Source: Candidatus Bathyarchaeia archaeon
GTDB taxonomy: Archaea > Thermoproteota > Bathyarchaeia > Bathyarchaeales > Bathycorpusculaceae
NCBI GenBank assembly: GCA_038873195.1
Contig: JAVZEV010000001.1
Span: forward strand, 1,206,490 to 1,270,489
Length of the DNA stretch: 64,000 bases
Direction: 5' to 3'
The position numbers and the translations under genes are program-made. This document shows, piece after piece, positions 31,090 through 39,912 of this stretch (positions within the stretch are counted from its first letter, which is position 1; each line of letters starts with the position of its first letter). The notes beneath the pieces were generated by a model that had not been told where the DNA came from, made no database searches, and saw nothing but the letters and a program-made list of their open reading frames with translations.

Positions 31090-31996
31090 TTTTCTTATTA
31101 AGCTGTATTTCCTTCACTAATTCATCAACACTATCGAAGCTTTTAGAAGGCAAATCTACCAAGAGCGTTTCAAGCCTAACCTGTTTTCCTTCTTCCACTT
31201 CCACAAGCCGCCAACCAAGCCTCTTAATCAGCATACTCTTTGTAGTTGGATATCGTGTTTTTCCAGCCACTTCTTTAATGGATTCTAGGCCAGTTGAACG
31301 GGTGATTTTTGGAAAAACCCCACTTGACAAGTACTCTTTAAAGCGTGTTCCATCTTCAAACATGGAAAGATTGTTAAAGAGAACGTAAACGTCCTTTCCT
31401 TTTTTCTCGTATGACATGGCAAGTTCCTTAAGTTTTCGCAGTTCCTCATTTGAGTATTGGTAATAGTACATTCGCTTGCCTAAACCATGCAATCTGAAAT
31501 ACGTTATCTCGCCAGTATAAGCGGGCATAACCTTAAGCGGGTCAGTAACATGTCCCACATCCAGATTTTTCAAAACTTTTCCAAGCCTTTCATGGTTTTC
31601 TTTTGATTCCCAAGCCTCGCCACGGGTCTCCCAAACCAAAATCAAACTTTCACGGTCAACTTTTTCGAAGAATTTCTCAGCATCCGCAAGCTTGTCGGGT
31701 TTGAAAGAAGCGGGTGTCTGAATAAGCAGTATCTTCGAATTTAACGTCTTGCAGATTTGCTTCATTTGTTCAAACGCTTGAAGGCTTAATTCTCCGATTT
31801 TCAGCTTTGCCTTGTGGCTGATGTCTTTGTGCGTCTTAACTGTAAACTCAAAATCCCATGGAGCTTTTTCTCTCCAACCCTCAACAGTCTCAATACGTGG
31901 ATAACCATAAAAAGTGCTGTTCAACTCCACAAGCCTAAAGTTTTCAAAATATTTTGTCATAGACGTGGGAAAGCCGCAGCATCCAACTTTAATCAT
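31079..31996 (-). CDS. DUF72 (YecE-like) protein
   Basis: 305 residues with the DUF72 features: a start IKVGCCGFPTSMTKYFENF, ELNSTFYGYP, WDFEFTVKTHKDISHKAKL and LRLHG-like YFRLHGLGKR. The family is widespread and predicted to have a TIM-barrel-like fold, but its function is unknown. It lies 11 bases downstream of the XRE-type regulator gene on the same strand, so the two may be co-transcribed. Confidence 0.85.
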   Translation of the reverse strand: MIKVGCCGFPTSMTKYFENFRLVELNSTFYGYPRIETVEGWREKAPWDFEFTVKTHKDISHKAKLKIGELSLQAFEQMKQICKTLNSKILLIQTPASFKPDKLADAEKFFEKVDRESLILVWETRGEAWESKENHERLGKVLKNLDVGHVTDPLKVMPAYTGEITYFRLHGLGKRMYYYQYSNEELRKLKELAMSYEKKGKDVYVLFNNLSMFEDGTRFKEYLSSGVFPKITRSTGLESIKEVAGKTRYPTTKSMLIKRLGWRLVEVEEGKQVRLETLLVDLPSKSFDSVDELVKEIQLNKKINV

Positions 31997-32007
31997 ACCC
32001 TTTTTCC

Positions 32008-32775
32008 TTACGCGCTTATTTTGGGAGGCGGACGGACAGGTCTGCCAAGTTTTCTGCGAAGTGCAATACGGTAAAGTTTTCTTAAAGACTTCACTAACTG
32101 CTCAACGCTTGGCAGATTAGAATAGATAAGTTGGATGTGGTCGTACTCAGCTAGCTTAATCGAATTTTCATCTGGCCGAGAACCGTGGAAAACCACAAGT
32201 CGCGGCTTCAAGTTGCTCATGCGCACGATTAGCATGGGTGAAATGCCATTGTCAGCATGTGTAAAAATCAGTGCTCTCTCGGTTGTTACTCCGAAAAGCT
32301 GAGAAAACTCCAATCCAGAAAGTGTCTCAACTGCTCTCTTGCTGTCAACAACCGTGTAGCCCAAAACATCTCTAACTTGCTGGCTTGAGCACGCAATAAC
32401 TTCGCCGCGTATCGCCCTGCATAGATACTCTACACGGACGGGTATTGGGAACTCTCGAAGGTCAATTATAGCGTTGCTCGGCGAACCAGTAAGCTTGGCG
32501 AATTCGCGAATAAAGCGGCTTCCACGTTCCTCATCAATTTTAAGCAGTGCCCAAACGAACCGCCGCACAAACTTTGCGCCTGGGCTCTTCCGTCTTTCGC
32601 TTTCATAATCGCTGATAACTGATGAGGAGACAACCATTTTCTCAGAAAGCGTCAACTGTGAAACCGCAAAAAGCTCACGCCATTTCCGCATGGTTGCGCC
32701 TGGTTTGTTTGAAAGAATTATTTCGCCAGCGATTCTTCTCGCCAGAACTTCTCGAACGCTTGGAGACACAGACAT
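32008..32775 (-). CDS. XRE-family HTH transcription regulator, archaeal (COG1709-like)
   Basis: 255 residues. Residues about 28-80 form an XRE-type HTH (MRKWRELFAVSQLTLSEKMVVSSSVISDYESERRKSPG). The C-terminal two thirds look like a ligand-binding or regulatory domain typical of the archaeal COG1709 proteins. Targets are unknown. It heads a two-gene run with the DUF72 gene and is 61 bases after the end of the EamA transporter gene. Confidence 0.82.
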   Translation of the reverse strand: MSVSPSVREVLARRIAGEIILSNKPGATMRKWRELFAVSQLTLSEKMVVSSSVISDYESERRKSPGAKFVRRFVWALLKIDEERGSRFIREFAKLTGSPSNAIIDLREFPIPVRVEYLCRAIRGEVIACSSQQVRDVLGYTVVDSKRAVETLSGLEFSQLFGVTTERALIFTHADNGISPMLIVRMSNLKPRLVVFHGSRPDENSIKLAEYDHIQLIYSNLPSVEQLVKSLRKLYRIALRRKLGRPVRPPPKISA

Positions 32776-32836
32776 GCAAATGCGACCTTTTCCAGTCCGC
32801 CGAATTTTCCCTTAAGACGAAACGCACTATAAAAAC

Positions 32837-33730
32837 TTATATGAAAAGTAGAAAAATTCCGGCAACTATCAATGCCGACCCAATAGCGTTCCCTGTTGTG
32901 ACTTTTTCATTTAAGAAGATGATTCCGGTTAATGTTGAAAAGAGAGGGGTTGTCGAAGAAATTGGTACTGCACGGGCTTCTGAAGTGTTTATGAAACTGT
33001 ATGATAGGAAAAACCATCCTAAACCAAGCGCGATTATGCCTCCGCTGATTAATGCGGCAACTGTTTTTCTCTGTATCTTGAAGAAACTTAGCTCTTTATC
33101 TATTATGGGAGACAAAATCAACAAGGTGGAGGCGACAGAAACTATTCTTATGGTGTTGACTGCCAAAGCATGGTCTAGAGTGTTTGTTTCTGGAAGAGTA
33201 ACCGCCACATCAATCATCGTTATGCTTACAGACCATATTAAGGCAGTTGCCAGAGCAAAAATCACGCCTTTAACCAGAACCTTCTTCTGCATTTCCGCTG
33301 CATCTGCCTCTTTTCTGCTCAAAAGCCAAATTCCAAAGACTATCATGGCTGCGCCAAAAATTGTTGGCCAAGTAACTTGTTCTCCTATCAGAAAAACAGT
33401 CCACAAAAGGTTGAACAATGGATAGGTGCATGTTATTGGCACGGCACGCGCGACTCCTACGAGCTTCAAACTTGCCATGTATAAAGTGTCGCCGAATCCT
33501 AATCCAATTATGCCACTGACACATGCAAGTATTAACGCGTAGCTTGGTAAAGCTGATAAAACTCCAAGTTTGCCGACAACCGCTAAAAACAAGAGCAAAA
33601 AGGCGCTAGTGCAAGCAAGTCTTATGATGTTTGCTGAGATTGGTTTAACCTTTAACAGTGCCTCTTTGTAGAGGACAGCAGAGACAGTCCAGCAAATCGC
33701 TGCGCCTAAAGCTGCAAGTTCACCGATCAT
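32837..33730 (-). CDS. EamA/DMT-family permease
   Basis: 297-residue membrane protein with ten predicted helices in two EamA repeats. Each repeat ends in the family pattern, as in ARAVPITCTYPLFNLLWTVFLIGEQ and EARAVPISSTTPLFSTLTGIIFLNEK. These proteins export or import small metabolites; the substrate is unknown. The ATG at 33730 is preferred over a TTG 12 bases upstream. It is divergent from the B3/4-domain gene at 33830. Confidence 0.87.
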   Translation of the reverse strand: MIGELAALGAAICWTVSAVLYKEALLKVKPISANIIRLACTSAFLLLFLAVVGKLGVLSALPSYALILACVSGIIGLGFGDTLYMASLKLVGVARAVPITCTYPLFNLLWTVFLIGEQVTWPTIFGAAMIVFGIWLLSRKEADAAEMQKKVLVKGVIFALATALIWSVSITMIDVAVTLPETNTLDHALAVNTIRIVSVASTLLILSPIIDKELSFFKIQRKTVAALISGGIIALGLGWFFLSYSFINTSEARAVPISSTTPLFSTLTGIIFLNEKVTTGNAIGSALIVAGIFLLFI

Positions 33731-33829
33731 TTTTTCACACAATTTTCCAAAGGTTTTTGAGTGACAGTTCTTGCTTGAATCATTAAATATATAATATTTA
33801 CAATTAAAAGGTTGGACGGCGATGAGTAA

Positions 33830-34519
33830 GTGAATGTTTATTGGGACAATGAAGTTTCAAAGAGATTTCGCGAACTCCAAATCGGCATAGGCATAATCAA
33901 CAAAGTGCACGTAGAAAAGGAAAACCAACCGATTAAAGCGCTTAAAGAAGTTGTTTATGAAGAAGCCAAAGCCAAATACAAAATTGAAACGTTAAAGGAT
34001 AACGAAACCGTCAGAGCCTACAGAGACTTCTATTGGAAACTTGACATAGACCCAACCAAAACAAGACCTTCCGGCGAGGCTCTTCTCAGAAGAGTTTTGC
34101 ATGGCGACGAACTTCCAACAATATCCACAGTCGTAGACGCCTATAATTTAGCTTCAATGAAAACAATAGTTCCCATAAGCGGGTTTGATAAAGAAAAACT
34201 GAACTTGCCACTTGTTATTCGATTTGCAGAAAATGGTGAAGCTTTCACGGGAATCGGAATGACAAAACCTCTAGCTTTAACGGGTAACATGCTGATTTTG
34301 GCTGATCAAAAGCAGGTTTTATGCATTTATCCTCATCGCGACTCTGACTTTACAAAGATTACTGAAAAAACGCGAAACGTCTTGATGGTTGCTTATGGGG
34401 CTCCGGGAATTAGTGAATGGCAACTAAAAGAGGCGGTGGAAACTACACTTTCATACATTAGACAAGTTGCTGGTGGCGAGATAGAAATGATAAAAGTTTT
34501 TAGCTCAACACGCGAGTAG
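33830..34519 (+). CDS. B3/4-domain protein (PheRS beta B3/4-like)
   Basis: 229-residue stand-alone B3/B4 domain, the editing domain of phenylalanyl-tRNA synthetase beta. The conserved core includes AYRDFYWKLDIDPTKTRPSGEALLRRVLHG and NLASMKTIVPISGFD. Free B3/4 proteins are thought to edit or trans-edit tRNA, but this is not proven for archaea. GTG start at 33830. pyrF follows after 3 bases, so the two probably share a transcript. Confidence 0.85.
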   Translation: MNVYWDNEVSKRFRELQIGIGIINKVHVEKENQPIKALKEVVYEEAKAKYKIETLKDNETVRAYRDFYWKLDIDPTKTRPSGEALLRRVLHGDELPTISTVVDAYNLASMKTIVPISGFDKEKLNLPLVIRFAENGEAFTGIGMTKPLALTGNMLILADQKQVLCIYPHRDSDFTKITEKTRNVLMVAYGAPGISEWQLKEAVETTLSYIRQVAGGEIEMIKVFSSTRE

Positions 34520-34522
34520 AGG

Positions 34523-35299
34523 GTGGTGTTTAATGTGTCCTTTCGCTTTAGAATAGAACAATCTGCAAAGGAAAAGGAATCTCCAATTATTTTAGCCTTG
34601 GACTTCCCGTTCGAAAAACTCGAGAACCGCGAGAAACTTTTCAAGAAAGCGGAACATGTTTTGAACACTGTTCACCCATACATCTGCGCAGTTAAGTTTA
34701 ATCATCACCTAGTTCTTCCACTCGGCGTCTTCAACGGCGTTCAAAAACTCGTTAAGAAAGCTCACAATTTGGGTTTAGTGACAATAATGGATTGCAAAGT
34801 GAACGACATAGGTGCAACAAATGAGACGATAGCTGAATATTATTATGCGGCAGGCTTTGATGCTTTAATCGCTAATCCTTTCGTTGGATGGGAAGAAGGT
34901 TTAAAACCAATCTTTGATGTTGCTCGTAAACAGCAGCGCGGCGTAATTCTTCTTGTTTATATGAGTCACAAAGGCGCAAAAGAAGGCTATGGGCAAACAA
35001 TTATAGACGCTGAAACTGGAGAGAAAGTGCCTCAATATGTTTCTTTTGCGAAAAAAGCCTTAAAAATGAATGCTGATGGTGTGGTGGTTGGTGCGACATA
35101 CCCTGAGAAGATACGAGAAGTGTATTCAATACTTGGTAATCAAACACCAATTTACTCGCCTGGAATAGGTGCACAAGGTGGTGAAATAAAATCTGCTTTG
35201 AATGCGGGAGCCCGCTATCTCATTGTTGGAAGAGCGATAGTGCAGTCGGACAAGCCTGCAGAAACCGCAGAGCAAATAAAAGATTTAGCAAAACGTTGA
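34523..35299 (+). CDS. pyrF: Orotidine-5'-phosphate decarboxylase
   Basis: 258-residue OMP decarboxylase, which makes UMP from OMP. The catalytic motif is DCKVNDIGATN (D-x-K-x-x-D), with ALDFP near residue 26 and the phosphate-binding GARYLIVGRAIVQSDKP near the end. The exact start is uncertain: the frame begins with GTG at 34523, while the family core begins near residue 20. It is convergent with hppA, 15 bases away. Confidence 0.92.
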   Translation: MVFNVSFRFRIEQSAKEKESPIILALDFPFEKLENREKLFKKAEHVLNTVHPYICAVKFNHHLVLPLGVFNGVQKLVKKAHNLGLVTIMDCKVNDIGATNETIAEYYYAAGFDALIANPFVGWEEGLKPIFDVARKQQRGVILLVYMSHKGAKEGYGQTIIDAETGEKVPQYVSFAKKALKMNADGVVVGATYPEKIREVYSILGNQTPIYSPGIGAQGGEIKSALNAGARYLIVGRAIVQSDKPAETAEQIKDLAKR

Positions 35300-35314
35300 A
35301 TGTCCCATAGTTTT

Positions 35315-37285
35315 TCAAGGGATGAGCGAATATGTTGCTAAAGATGCTGCATATAACAATGCAATTATTCCAATCAAGTTTATGAACACATCTAATGACG
35401 GACCCGCTGCGTCCTTTAGCGAATCGCCAACTGTGTCTCCGATAACTGCTGCTGTGTGTGCGGGTGTTCCTTTGCCGCCGAGATTGCCTGCTTCGATGAA
35501 TTTTTTGGCGTTGTCCCATGCTGCGCCGCCAATAGACATGAAAATGGCGAGAGGAAGCATTGTTACGAGGTTTCCGACTATTAAGCCGCCCATTGCTTCT
35601 TTGCCCAGCAAAAGTCCTATCATTAGAGGAATCGCCACAGACAGTAATGCTGGAAGTAGCATGCCTCTTAGCGCTGCTTTTGTGCTGATGTCTATGCATC
35701 TGGCGTAGTTGGGCTTAGCTTCTCCATTAGCTAATCCAAAGTTTTCACTGAATTGCTTGCGCACTTCTCTAATCATGCTGTAAGCCGCGTTTCCAACTGC
35801 CTTAATTATTAATGAACAGAACACGAAGGATAACATTCCGCCTATTAGCATTCCAGTTATCACAGAAGGCTTCATCACATCTATTGTTTGAAGTTGCGCT
35901 GCTTTAATGTAAGCTGAGAATAAAGCAATTTGGGCTAATGCTGATGTGCCTATGGCGTAGACTTTGCAAACCGCTTTAGTTACGTTACCAACAGAATCCA
36001 GCGCATCCACAACTTTATGTTCTTCTTGGCTTGAGTTTGTCATTTCAATCATGCCGTGGGCGTTGTCTACGATTGGTCCATAAGAAGACATGGCGATGAA
36101 CGTGGCTGTTATAGACAGAAAACCAACCGCCACCAAAGCTATGCCATACAAACCTTCAAAATAATAGGCAATCATCACTGCCGCAGAAAAGACCACGATT
36201 GGAAAAGTTATACTTTCAAAACTTAAAGAAAGCCCCATCAAAATATTAGTGGCTGGACCGGTTTTTGAAGCTCTCGCTATGGCTTTTACAGGCGATTTAC
36301 TTGGTGAAGTGTAGCGTTCAGTCAGCCACGCAAGCAAAACAACTGCTACGACTCCAGTGATTGTGGCATAAAAAGCGCTGAACCTGTTAAAAATTGTCCA
36401 TGCTGCAAAGGCTGAGGCAATGCTGACTAAAACGGCTGCCACGTACATGCCCTTGTCCATGGCTTGTCTTGCGTCTCCACTCTTTGTTCTAATAAAAAGC
36501 GACCCCACCATTGACGCGAAAATTCCTGCTCCCAGAACTATCAAGGGATAGATTAAGCCTTCATTTCCGTAGACTGTTATGCCGAGAATCATGGTAGCAA
36601 CTAGTGTACATACGTAAGATTGGAAAACGTCTGTGCCAGTGCCAGCGATGTCTCCTACGTTGTCTCCTACTTGGTCTGCGATGACTGCGGGGTTTCGAGC
36701 ATCGTCTTCTGGGAAACCCATTTCCACTTTACCCGCTAAGTCAGCGCCCATATCAGCTGCTTTTGTGTATATTCCTCCACCCACTCTTGCGAATAAGCCG
36801 ATGAGGCTGGCGCCGAATCCTAAACCAACGAGGAGTATTGGGTCGCCAAGCAAGAAGTAAAGGGCGCTAACTCCAAGTAAGCCTAACCCGGTGAGAGAAA
36901 GTCCGACGATGGTGCCGCTGTGTGAAGCGGTTTCAAGGGCTTCTTTGAAGCCGTGTTTGGCTGCGTCGGCTGTTTTAACGTTAGCGCGAATGGCGATTAT
37001 GACGCCTATGTATGCTGAAAGTGCGGAAAAGAACGCGCCGACGGCGAATGTTAGGGCGACGAAAACGCCAAAAGCTAAAGAGATGAGTGCTGTCAAAACT
37101 GCGCCGACAACAGCAACGGTTTTGAATTGACGGTTAAGATAAGCAGTAGCGCCTATTTTGATTGTGTTAGAAATCTCAACCATGCTTGATGTGCCGTTGG
37201 GTTTCTTTAGCATGCGGTAGGCTCTGTAAATGGCAAAGATTACCGCTGAAAGCCCGGCAACTGGGGCTATCAATGTAAGATTCAA
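35315..37285 (-). CDS. hppA: Membrane-bound proton-translocating pyrophosphatase
   Basis: 656-residue M-PPase with about 15-16 hydrophobic helices. It couples PPi hydrolysis to ion pumping. The catalytic stretch is ADMGADLAGKVEMGFPEDDARNPAVIADQVGDNVGD, and the second Asp cluster is in GDTVGDSLKDAAGPSLD. At the position that separates the K+-dependent (Ala) and K+-independent (Lys) groups, it reads GNVTKAVCK, that is Lys, so it should be a K+-independent H+ pump. TTG start at 37285, with an AAGGAG site about 12 bases upstream. Confidence 0.95.
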   Translation of the reverse strand: MNLTLIAPVAGLSAVIFAIYRAYRMLKKPNGTSSMVEISNTIKIGATAYLNRQFKTVAVVGAVLTALISLAFGVFVALTFAVGAFFSALSAYIGVIIAIRANVKTADAAKHGFKEALETASHSGTIVGLSLTGLGLLGVSALYFLLGDPILLVGLGFGASLIGLFARVGGGIYTKAADMGADLAGKVEMGFPEDDARNPAVIADQVGDNVGDIAGTGTDVFQSYVCTLVATMILGITVYGNEGLIYPLIVLGAGIFASMVGSLFIRTKSGDARQAMDKGMYVAAVLVSIASAFAAWTIFNRFSAFYATITGVVAVVLLAWLTERYTSPSKSPVKAIARASKTGPATNILMGLSLSFESITFPIVVFSAAVMIAYYFEGLYGIALVAVGFLSITATFIAMSSYGPIVDNAHGMIEMTNSSQEEHKVVDALDSVGNVTKAVCKVYAIGTSALAQIALFSAYIKAAQLQTIDVMKPSVITGMLIGGMLSFVFCSLIIKAVGNAAYSMIREVRKQFSENFGLANGEAKPNYARCIDISTKAALRGMLLPALLSVAIPLMIGLLLGKEAMGGLIVGNLVTMLPLAIFMSIGGAAWDNAKKFIEAGNLGGKGTPAHTAAVIGDTVGDSLKDAAGPSLDVFINLIGIIALLYAASLATYSLIP

Positions 37286-37462
37286 GTCGCTTGTTCTCCT
37301 TTATTGTGTTTTGTTGGCTAATTGTGTTCTACCACCTAACTAACCAATTCCAACACAGAACACAGTATCTTACCTTTAAACTTTACGATTTCATCCTTCA
37401 TAAACAACTAGTAAACGCAAAACAACGCTATAATTTAACGAAAATGTGGGAAAAGGGCAGTT

Positions 37463-37615
37463 TTACCTTTCTCTTCTTTCCCAAAGTTCTTTTTTGAGCA
37501 AATCTCTAACCGCTGACCGTATGGCTGAACTTCTGCTCGGATACATGTTTGCTCTCACAAGCTCATCTAACCCTTCAAGGTAAGCTTCCGGTAATAGAAC
37601 CGTTACTAGTTTCAT
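37463..37615 (-). CDS. Ribbon-helix-helix (CopG/MetJ-type) regulator
   Basis: 50 residues: a beta strand MKLVTVLLPEAYLEGLDELV, then two helices with RSSAIRSAVRDLLKKEL, the usual RHH DNA-binding pattern. The true start is the ATG at 37615, just after a strong GGGGGAAG ribosome site; the longer frame to 37681 has no site. A perfect 8-4-8 palindrome and a TATA box lie directly upstream, so it probably represses itself. No antitoxin-type partner toxin is visible beside it; the small membrane protein upstream on the same strand could be functionally linked. Confidence 0.85.
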   Translation of the reverse strand: MKLVTVLLPEAYLEGLDELVRANMYPSRSSAIRSAVRDLLKKELWERRER

Positions 37616-37630
37616 GTTTCTTCCCCCAAA

Positions 37631-37663
37631 CATGTTATGCATATAACATGCAGTAAATATAAG
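37631..37663 (-). promoter_or_regulatory. Autoregulatory operator and TATA box of the RHH gene
   Basis: CATGTTAT-GCAT-ATAACATG (37631-37650) is a perfect 8-bp inverted repeat with a 4-bp centre. The TATA box on the minus strand is cttatattt (37655-37663), which predicts a start point at about 37633. The palindrome thus covers roughly -17 to +2, where a bound dimer of RHH dimers would block transcription. Confidence 0.6.
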
Positions 37664-37685
37664 ATTTGAGTCGAACTTCAAAACT

Positions 37686-38018
37686 TCAAATGGTTTCTCT
37701 AGTGTTCCGTATCTCTTTCATCGTGTTTTGGAATGTCTTGCCTATGTCTTCGAGATAAATTGTGCGGCGTCGGATTCCCTGCTGGACCGTTCCTGCAGCA
37801 ATAAAAAACGCGCCTAACACATCGCTTATTGTTGGGTCGGGAAACGCGATTAATGCTAAACCAATTTTTATGAGTGTTGAATTGTTTTTTTGCCGCCACA
37901 GTTTCTTTGCGTCTCTCACTTCTCCAACAGCACTTTTCAAGTATCTTGCTAGGTCCACATAGTCTTTGCTCAACTCATTCGCGGCATTTGCCAAAGTCTT
38001 TGCTTCATCGGGCTTCAT
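37686..38018 (-). CDS. Small unknown protein with a central hydrophobic segment
   Basis: About 110 residues: a charged, helical N-terminus (EAKTLANAANELSKDYVDLARYLKSAVGEVRDAKKLW), a hydrophobic stretch (IKIGLALIAFPDPTISDVLGAFFIAAGTV) that may be one or two short membrane helices, and a basic tail with RRRTIYLEDIGKTFQ. I do not recognise the family. A TATA box on the minus strand (ctatataag at 38039-38046) is placed for a nearly leaderless transcript from the ATG at 38018; a GTG at 38027 is an alternative. It precedes the RHH regulator gene on the same strand. Confidence 0.65.
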   Translation of the reverse strand: MKPDEAKTLANAANELSKDYVDLARYLKSAVGEVRDAKKLWRQKNNSTLIKIGLALIAFPDPTISDVLGAFFIAAGTVQQGIRRRTIYLEDIGKTFQNTMKEIRNTRETI

Positions 38019-38324
38019 TGAAATCACACCTAGGCTTCTTATATAGAATCATTTTAACAAAAAAACTTTAATTCTCAAAAAGTGTCCATTTGCGCCTCTT
38101 TTTCTCTCGTAACAACAAGCTCTTTTAAATGATAGTTTGAATTTTCCACATTTGTCTTTGATGTTTTTATTGTTTAATGAGTATGATGCGCGCAGAAGCA
38201 TGGAGCTTTGTGTCAAAATTATTATCTATTAACCTAAATAGTCAAAAATTGCTTGGTGCTTTGGCAAATGTATAAATTGTGAAAGCACAAATCAATTAGC
38301 AATTTAGAAGGAGTGCTGGTTACA
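38019..38324. other. 306-base intergenic region between the small membrane gene and guaA
   Basis: It holds the minus-strand TATA box of the small membrane gene (38039-38046) and a plus-strand TATA (tgtataaat, 38270-38277) for guaA, whose ribosome site GAAGGAG is at 38307-38313. In the middle, about 38090-38260, I see no gene, repeat or clear RNA fold. A 31-codon frame at 38178-38273 has no ribosome site and is not counted as a gene. Confidence 0.5.
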
Positions 38325-39527
38325 TTGGAGATGTTTGACCCTAAAAAATTCGTTGAAACCGAAATTGATGCGGCAAAGAAAAAAATTGGCAACGAAAAAG
38401 CTTTAGTAGCTGTGTCTGGCGGCGTTGACAGTTCAACATGCGCCGTACTAACGCATAGAGCGATAGGCGAAAACCTTGTCTGCGTGATATTGGATGACGC
38501 TTTCATGCGAGAAGGCGAACCCGAACACGTAGCAGAAATTTTGTCTAAACCGCCTCTAAACGTTCCAACAAAAATTGTCAATGTACGCGAACGCTTCTTG
38601 CAAGCAATGAAAGGCTTGAGGGATGCGGAAGAAAAGCGCAAGATGTTCCGCGAAACCTTCTATCAAGTTTTAGGCGAAACCGCCAAAAAAGAAGGCTGCA
38701 ATGTTCTTGTGCAAGGCACGATACGCGCAGACATAATAGAAACCGTTGGCGGCGTGAAAACGCAACATAACGTTCTGGAGCAAATGGGCATAAACCCCAT
38801 GGAACGCTACGGCTTCAAAGTTGTGGAGCCTCTTGTAACGTTATTGAAGGAGCAAGTTAGAATGGTTGCGAGACATCTTGGACTGCCGTCTGAGCTTTCT
38901 GAGCGCCAACCATTTCCTGGACCTGGCTTGTCGGTGCGTGTTGTTGGAGAAATTCGACCTGACAAATTGGAGACTCTGCGGAAGGCTACAGCAATCGTGG
39001 AACGTGAGTTAGCCAAGCATAAGCCCAGCCAATACTTTGCCGTGATAGTTGACAATGAAGAAGTTTTTGAGGCTTCAAAAAGTGCGCGCATTCAAGAGAC
39101 TGTTGCGCGTTTTCTTAATGTTCCATCCAGAAATGTTCACGTGAAAATTTTCAGAGACAAAGCTACCGGCGTGGAGGGCGGAAAGAGGCGCTACGGCGAA
39201 GTAGCTGGTGTGAAGGTTGAAACAATGAATGGAAAGGTTCACCAAACAGCTATTCAGCACATAGTTGCTCTTCAAGCGAAGATAATTACTGAAAACCCAA
39301 CAGTTGCAAGAGTTTTCTATACAGTGAAAGACTTGGCTGAGAAAAAACCATACGTGATAGGCATAAGGTCTGTGCAAACTAAAGATTTCTTGAAAGCGCA
39401 AGTTTCAGACGTCTCATGGGCCACGTTGAATAAAATCGCGGAAGAAACAATCAGCAAATGTGCGGATGTGTCAACCATTTATTATGACGTCACTCCTAAA
39501 CCGCCAGCAACAATCGAAATGGAATAG
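38325..39527 (+). CDS. guaA: GMP synthase, ATP-pyrophosphatase subunit, with extended C-terminal domain
   Basis: About 400-residue GMP synthase subunit B, which makes GMP from XMP using ammonia supplied by a separate amidotransferase subunit. The P-loop is VAVSGGVDSST, followed by QGTIRADIIETVGG, QPFPGPGLSVRVVGEI and the conserved end KPPATIEME. Usual archaeal subunit B proteins are near 310 residues. The extra length lies in two inserts in the dimerisation domain (around residues 250-290 and 310-360, the second including VHQTAIQHIVALQAKIITENP). The start is the TTG at 38325 or the ATG at 38331. No glutaminase subunit is in the window. Confidence 0.92.
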   Translation: MEMFDPKKFVETEIDAAKKKIGNEKALVAVSGGVDSSTCAVLTHRAIGENLVCVILDDAFMREGEPEHVAEILSKPPLNVPTKIVNVRERFLQAMKGLRDAEEKRKMFRETFYQVLGETAKKEGCNVLVQGTIRADIIETVGGVKTQHNVLEQMGINPMERYGFKVVEPLVTLLKEQVRMVARHLGLPSELSERQPFPGPGLSVRVVGEIRPDKLETLRKATAIVERELAKHKPSQYFAVIVDNEEVFEASKSARIQETVARFLNVPSRNVHVKIFRDKATGVEGGKRRYGEVAGVKVETMNGKVHQTAIQHIVALQAKIITENPTVARVFYTVKDLAEKKPYVIGIRSVQTKDFLKAQVSDVSWATLNKIAEETISKCADVSTIYYDVTPKPPATIEME

Positions 39528-39585
39528 GCTTTATCCGAAAGCGTAAATACCAAGCCTTAATACTTTTTCTTGTTGATGATTTGTT

Positions 39586-39912
39586 ATGTTCCGTGTTAGA
39601 GTAAACCGAATCGAGTCCATCCAAGATGTTGACGGAAACCTTGGAAAACGCATTGAACTAATCGAAGAACGTCCAATCCCACGCTTCGTGGTTAGACCAC
39701 AAACTGAAGAAGCAAAAGTTGTGCAAGACATGCTTCAAGCGTTACAACAGCAACTTCCAATGTTTCCTGCAAGAGGACAGTTTACAGTTCCAAAAATAAT
39801 ATTGTTCCTAACAGAGCAAGAATACGAAAGCCTCGGCATCGATTTCGACGTTAATCAAATCTACGAAGTAGCCCTTGAAAATCAAACAATAAGGTTCAAG
39901 AAAAGTGTATGA
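39586..39912 (+). CDS. Arcadin-1-like small protein (tentative)
   Basis: 108 residues: FRVRVNRIESIQDVDGNLGKRIELIEERPIPR, then a middle segment EEAKVVQDMLQALQQQLPMF and a C-terminal KIILFLTEQEYESLGIDFDVNQIYEVAL. This resembles the arcadin-1 proteins that accompany the actin homologue crenactin in crenarchaea and occur alone in related lineages. I am recalling the family by pattern, not by search. No crenactin gene is in the window. It overlaps by 17 bases the 3' end of the convergent small gene at 39896. Confidence 0.5.
   Translation: MFRVRVNRIESIQDVDGNLGKRIELIEERPIPRFVVRPQTEEAKVVQDMLQALQQQLPMFPARGQFTVPKIILFLTEQEYESLGIDFDVNQIYEVALENQTIRFKKSV

Noticed and set aside
35220-35699. 159-codon open frame antisense to hppA
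   Set aside because: It lies mostly inside hppA and pyrF, has no ribosome site, and its product has no family features.
38178-38273. 31-codon open frame before guaA
   Set aside because: No ribosome site, no motif, and it runs into the guaA TATA region.
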